Below are positions 20,119 to 21,853 of a stretch of DNA of 21,853 nucleotides, piece after piece (within the stretch, counting starts at the first letter, position 1; every line of letters starts with the position of its first letter). The notes below the pieces were generated by a model. The model made no database searches, was not told the DNA's origin, and saw only the letters and a list, made by a program, of their open reading frames with translations. The stretch spans positions 1 through 21,853 of IMG/VR virus record IMGVR_UViG_3300021347_000603; one strand, given 5' to 3'. The position numbers were made by a program, and so were the translations under genes. Origin of the DNA: a virus.

Positions 20119-21853
20119 TATTTTTGCTCCTGTGTTTCTTCATCTGGGTTTATTCCATATTGTATAAGTACCATCTTATACAACTTTTCTTGTGTATTGC
20201 CAGCCATACGATAGAATCCCATTTTGTTATCATCTATCTTACCGTCGGGCATTTGTTTATTGTCGTACCATTGATTTGTATTATTAGCATACACTTGTGC
20301 ACCTGTATACGCACTAAAGCCTGCTGTATAACCTATATAGGCAACAGCAACAGTTTGGTCTGCATATCCTCCATCTTCAGTAGGTCCCCCGTCCTGAATA
20401 TTTTGTAATTGCTCTTGTAAGTTTTGTTCAGCAACTTGCGACCCTACTTTGTCTGCTAGACTTTCGACTGCTTGAGTAGTACGTTGTTCTTGTACAGAAT
20501 TCTGTACCTCAAACCTTTGAAAGTTTGGTGTTTGTTGACTTAAAAACTCAGTCAACCCTGTACCTGTCGATAGTGCTTCAGTTAAACTGTCACCAAAATC
20601 AGCATCAGTCTGACTAATACCACTTGAACCATCATCAAATGATTCTACAAATAAAGGTTCTTCTTGCAATTGTTCTTGTTGCTGTTCAGCAACTTGGAAC
20701 GCAGAAGTTTGTACGACATCTACAGATGTATTAGCCGCATCAATTGATGTATCAACTTGACCAGTAACTTGTTCAAATTGTTGTTGGCTAGAATCATCTG
20801 CAATTACACCGGTTGACTCACTACCTGAGGAACCAGTGTTATTAAAACTACCATCGTCTTGTTGCATTGCAACACTTTGTGATCCTGAATCAACTTGAAC
20901 TGATCCAGCACTACCATCAGATATTACACTTTCAATGACGTTAGCGGTTTGTGTATCATCAGAGACCTCAGTCAGAACCTGTGCAATAGCAACAGATTGA
21001 GATGCTGGTTTCTTAGATGACGTTGAAGAACTGCTTTTAGCCTGTGCTACTTCTTTTTCAACCTTAGCAATTTCTTCTTTAATTTCTTCTTTAATTTCTT
21101 CTTGTTCTTCAGCAACGACAATTTCTTCGGCTTCTTCTTCTACTTCTTCAATAATTTCTTCAACAGATTCTTCTTCTATTAATTCTTCTAATTCATCTTC
21201 ACTAATTAATTCTGCTAAAGCCTCATCCTCGTCTGCTAAAACGTTAAACACTTCTTCCGACTCTACGAATATAGGTTCTTCGGAAACTTCTTCATTTGCT
21301 ACCCAAACTTCTTCTTCGGGTGCACCTGATACATAAAGTTCATAATCAACTGTATTTTCTTCTTGTTGGTATACTGTTGTTTCAACTTCATATGTTTCAA
21401 CTTCATATGTTTCTATTAATACGATTTCTTGTTCTGCTTGTTGCTGTTGAAATTCTTCAACAGGCATGTTCATTTCCATAATTGCATCGTCATCATCGTA
21501 ACCGGCGATTATGTCATCTATGCTACCTGCACTATTAACCTCAAATAATTCAACTCCAGAGTCTATTGATAAATCTTCTCCTGATATTGCAACTAGTTCG
21601 ACACCTGTCGATGTAAACATTTCCCCTGACATTTCTTCTTCAATATATAAACCATCATCAGATGTACCAGTATAATCATCTTCAAAAGTTTCGTTCCCGG
21701 TTATTGCTCCGTCATCTGACCCATCATTGCTTACAAAACCTAGATCAGAGCCGTCATCATTGTATTCACTGTATTCATCCTCGTAACCGTAATCGTCATC
21801 ATCATAACCATAATCGTCATCGTCATATCCGTACTCTCCTGTCGAAGAATCAT
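20118..21853 (-). CDS. Long acidic low-complexity phage protein, 5' end outside the window
   Basis: The frame is open from the stop at 20118 to the window edge, giving 577 visible residues. An internal ATG at 21632 is possible as a start, but the same acidic composition continues upstream of it without a stop, so the true start is probably outside. The N-terminal visible part has YGYDDDD repeats. The middle is Glu/Val/Ile-rich (KEEIKEEI, YEVETYEVET repeats), then Gln/Ser/Asp/Thr-rich. Only the last 90 residues look folded (VAVAYIGYTAGFSAYTGAQV, then QMPDGKIDDNKMGFYRM). Composition suggests a virion-associated or calcium-binding scaffold-like protein; I recognise no family. It is the first visible gene of a three-gene minus-strand operon. 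Confidence 0.65.
   Translation of the reverse strand, partial: DSSTGEYGYDDDDYGYDDDDYGYEDEYSEYNDDGSDLGFVSNDGSDDGAITGNETFEDDYTGTSDDGLYIEEEMSGEMFTSTGVELVAISGEDLSIDSGVELFEVNSAGSIDDIIAGYDDDDAIMEMNMPVEEFQQQQAEQEIVLIETYEVETYEVETTVYQQEENTVDYELYVSGAPEEEVWVANEEVSEEPIFVESEEVFNVLADEDEALAELISEDELEELIEEESVEEIIEEVEEEAEEIVVAEEQEEIKEEIKEEIAKVEKEVAQAKSSSSTSSKKPASQSVAIAQVLTEVSDDTQTANVIESVISDGSAGSVQVDSGSQSVAMQQDDGSFNNTGSSGSESTGVIADDSSQQQFEQVTGQVDTSIDAANTSVDVVQTSAFQVAEQQQEQLQEEPLFVESFDDGSSGISQTDADFGDSLTEALSTGTGLTEFLSQQTPNFQRFEVQNSVQEQRTTQAVESLADKVGSQVAEQNLQEQLQNIQDGGPTEDGGYADQTVAVAYIGYTAGFSAYTGAQVYANNTNQWYDNKQMPDGKIDDNKMGFYRMAGNTQEKLYKMVLIQYGINPDEETQEQK
21379..21408. repeat. 15-bp perfect tandem duplication
   Basis: GTTTCAACTTCATAT occurs twice head to tail on the plus strand. 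Being a multiple of three, it keeps the minus-strand frame and encodes a doubled YEVET unit in the acidic protein. Confidence 0.85.
21787..21828. repeat. 21-bp imperfect tandem repeat (YGYDDDD unit)
   Basis: Two 21-bp copies (21787-21807 and 21808-21828) with a partial third copy encode Asp-rich Gly-Tyr heptads on the minus strand. Differences between copies are mainly synonymous, suggesting selection on the peptide rather than a recent slippage event. Confidence 0.75.

Noticed and set aside
21630-21632. ATG at 21632 as the true start of the acidic minus-strand gene
   Set aside because: The frame stays open to the window edge with the same acidic, repeat-rich composition and no convincing ribosome binding site at this ATG, so the gene is treated as 5'-partial.
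1-21853. tRNA genes, CRISPR arrays, IS elements or attachment sites
   Set aside because: No cloverleaf with a T-loop consensus, no regularly spaced direct repeats with spacers, no transposase or integrase, and no terminal inverted repeats were seen by eye on either strand.

Overview
The window looks like a piece of the genome of an AT-rich, T4-like marine myovirus (the pelagiphage or cyanophage type). The anchors are a T4 gp17-type large terminase at 14093-15655, a phage-type ThyX, a 3-TM holin, and at least eight copies of a TAAATA box placed like T4 late promoters. No bacterial housekeeping operon, tRNA, integrase, IS or CRISPR was seen. I cannot name the host; gene content and base composition suggest a marine bacterium.

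Layout. (1) 1-3540: an early-looking block. A MoxR/CobS-like AAA+ ATPase sits between a partial promoter and a strong hairpin terminator. It is followed by its probable partner, a zinc-metallopeptidase/VWA protein driven by a perfect sigma70 promoter, and by a run of tiny overlapping genes. The last of these is a 52-aa Bfd-like [2Fe-2S] protein. (2) 3541-5616: a late-promoter gene of unknown function, a small alpha-helical protein, a cUUCGg hairpin, ThyX and a small unknown gene. (3) 5620-10381: a carbohydrate-modification block with an NAD-dependent epimerase, a radical SAM protein, a DegT-type aminotransferase and a probable glycosyltransferase. (4) 10414-12391: holin and structural-type late genes, including one with a T4-like capsid-targeting N-terminus. 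(5) 12467-14084: methyltransferase, small membrane protein and SGNH hydrolase. (6) 14093-19269: terminase, an 839-aa phage protein with a cysteine cluster, a 16-aa peptide that is half cysteine, a small membrane protein, a ribosomal protein bL33 homologue, and a second protein with a capsid-targeting-like N-terminus. (7) 19270-21853, minus strand: two small membrane proteins and a long acidic low-complexity protein whose start lies beyond the window.

How they may work together (inference). Early promoters would drive the ATPase/VWA pair. Late TAAATA promoters would drive packaging, head-internal, holin and glycan genes. At three late genes the predicted transcription start falls on or within one base of the ATG and no Shine-Dalgarno is present, which predicts leaderless late mRNAs. 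The most unusual items are the Cys-rich micropeptide beside a Cys-cluster protein, the leaderless late promoters, the two capsid-targeting-like N-termini, the phage bL33, and the shortened Bfd.
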